Positions 53,989-54,948 of a stretch of DNA of 54,948 nucleotides are shown here, piece by piece. The stretch is taken from NCBI GenBank assembly GCA_025459175.1, contig JALORC010000035.1, positions 1 to 54,948 on the forward strand, written 5' to 3'. Below the pieces are notes generated by a model, which had not been told where the DNA came from, did no database searches, and was given only the letters and a program-made list of their open reading frames with translations. The DNA is from Planctomycetota bacterium. Its GTDB lineage: Bacteria; Planctomycetota; UBA1135; UBA2386. The position numbers and the translations under genes were made by a program. Every line of letters starts with the position of its first letter. Position 1 is the stretch's first letter.

Positions 53989-54948
53989 TCAATCGCCGCG
54001 CGGCGCCGCCGCCGGCACCTCGCGACCGGCATAGATCGACAAGCGCCGCAGGTAGTCCTCGTAGAACGCGGTCGAGCCGGCGACGTAGCCCTCGACCGAG
54101 ATGCGGCCGAGGCCCTTCAACGCCTGCGACAGGCTGTCGAACCACAGATCGGGCACCAGCGCATCCGGGGCCTCGATGCCGTGCCGTTGGCGGAACAGCG
54201 TGCGCGCCATCGCCAGCGCCTGATCGCGCAACCACGGCGTCTTGTGGCCGGTGGTCAGCAGTTCGACGAACTCCAGTCGTCGCTCCTCGTGCGGCACCAT
54301 GAGCCCGAACAGCCGCGCGACCTCGGCGCGGGTGCGTGGTCCCCACTTGCCGTCGCACGCCAGTTCGGCGCCGAACAGGTCGATCAGCAGTGCTTGCAGA
54401 GCCGCCACCCGGCACGCCCCGACCCCCGAATGGAAGTCGGCGAGCACGAACGCCAGCCGCGGGTCGTGGCTGATGCGTGGGGCGATGCGCGGGGGTGCGT
54501 CGCTGCCGTGGCGCGCGCGCCACGCCGCCCGCAGCGCCGCTTCACTGGCCAGCTCCGGACGCGCCGCGAGCAACTGTCGCGTGCGTTCGCCGGTCACGCC
54601 GTCGAGCGCCAGTGGCTCGGCGGTCAGGTCCGACAACAGCTTCTGCCGCAGCGCCTCGTAGGGCCGTTCGGGCGCCAGCAGTCCGCACCAGTCGCGCGCC
54701 AAGGTCGGTGGCTGCGGCATCACGCCGAGCGGCCCGTGCGTGTGGACCCAGCCGCGCAGGCGGCGATCGGGAACGTAGTCGACGACGATGCGATCGAGCA
54801 CCGCGGTGCAGGCGGCGACCCCGGCCTCGATGTCGATCGCCATGTCCTTCACGGTGTGCGGGTCGAGCTCCCGGCCCTGCGCCTGCTCGAAGTGATCCTG
54901 CAGCCGCCAGCGCTGCACCTGCATCGGGCCGATCGTGCGCAGTGGATC
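53989..54948 (-). CDS. DUF1615-like protein, 5' end cut by the window
   Basis: About 319 residues are visible. The frame is open through the right edge, where it reads IGPMQVQRW, so the real start is outside the window. GPMQV and the spacing of later helices resemble DUF1615 proteins, which are lipoprotein-like and distantly related to lysozyme-fold or transglycosylase domains. Further on, the HGPLGVMPQPPTLARDWCG stretch and a GKWGPRT motif near the middle suggest a peptidoglycan-binding-like element. Function is unproven. Confidence 0.6.
   Translation of the reverse strand, partial: DPLRTIGPMQVQRWRLQDHFEQAQGRELDPHTVKDMAIDIEAGVAACTAVLDRIVVDYVPDRRLRGWVHTHGPLGVMPQPPTLARDWCGLLAPERPYEALRQKLLSDLTAEPLALDGVTGERTRQLLAARPELASEAALRAAWRARHGSDAPPRIAPRISHDPRLAFVLADFHSGVGACRVAALQALLIDLFGAELACDGKWGPRTRAEVARLFGLMVPHEERRLEFVELLTTGHKTPWLRDQALAMARTLFRQRHGIEAPDALVPDLWFDSLSQALKGLGRISVEGYVAGSTAFYEDYLRRLSIYAGREVPAAAPRGD

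Noticed and set aside
53738..54034. A 98-residue plus-strand protein
   Set aside because: Composition is Arg/Ser-rich as in antisense frames, and it overlaps the DUF1615-like gene and the palindromes.

Overview
This is about 55 kb of very GC-rich bacterial DNA with dense coding on both strands. The gene content points to a Planctomycetota-type bacterium: a DUF1800/DUF1501 lipoprotein and Tat-protein pair, a secreted SASA-type esterase, a TIGR02999-like ECF sigma factor overlapping a Ser/Thr kinase with a TPR tail, secreted HEAT-repeat and multihaem proteins, pilin-like operons, and many lipoproteins and signal peptides. Myxococcota or Acidobacteriota are not excluded. I see no rRNA, tRNA, CRISPR array, phage or replication origin. 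The one mobile-type gene is a REP-associated (Y1/HUH) transposase near 53 kb. Gene identities rest on motifs read by eye; no database search was run.

Layout. 0-9.1 kb: a partial unknown gene, a double-domain esterase, 3-dehydroquinate synthase, a secreted LanC-like protein, a small outer-membrane-type lipoprotein, a beta-oxidation fusion enzyme and a membrane protein. 9.2-13.5 kb: an MntA-type antitoxin with a wrecked HepT remnant, a DnaQ-like exonuclease, and secreted unknown and HEAT-repeat proteins. 13.5-22.8 kb, all minus strand: a pentahaem cytochrome, an ATP-grasp enzyme, an S46 peptidase, and the kinase/sigma pair. 23-29.8 kb, all plus strand: a DUF1800-DUF1501-sugar dehydrogenase operon, a trypsin-like protein, and a gene interrupted by one in-frame TGA. 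29.9-33.6 kb: a two-component system and an RNA m5U methyltransferase. 33.8-41.5 kb: mixed lipoproteins and hydrolases, a three-gene minus-strand cluster with two thioredoxin-fold paralogues, an SDR, a DinB-like protein and an alpha/beta hydrolase. 41.6-45.8 kb: an acyltransferase, an ankyrin protein and an E1 alpha-beta fusion. 46-49.5 kb: a four-gene pilin-like operon. 49.5-54.9 kb: two acyltransferase-3 proteins, a deoxyhypusine synthase homologue, the transposase and a partial DUF1615-like gene.

The most striking item is at 28502-29842. A thioredoxin-fold domain has its first active-site cysteine position occupied by TGA (a U-H-S-C motif). A perfect 7-bp hairpin with a G in the second loop position starts 20 nt downstream, as expected for a bacterial SECIS element. 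The frame then continues into a DsbD-N-like domain. I read it as an exported selenoprotein, a TlpA-like/DsbD-N fusion. Other items worth attention are a signal-peptide-bearing LanC-like protein with the Cys-Cys-Gly zinc motif, an ECF factor with a Thr in place of its region 2 acidic residues beside its likely kinase, and several enzymes whose catalytic residues are lost or swapped.
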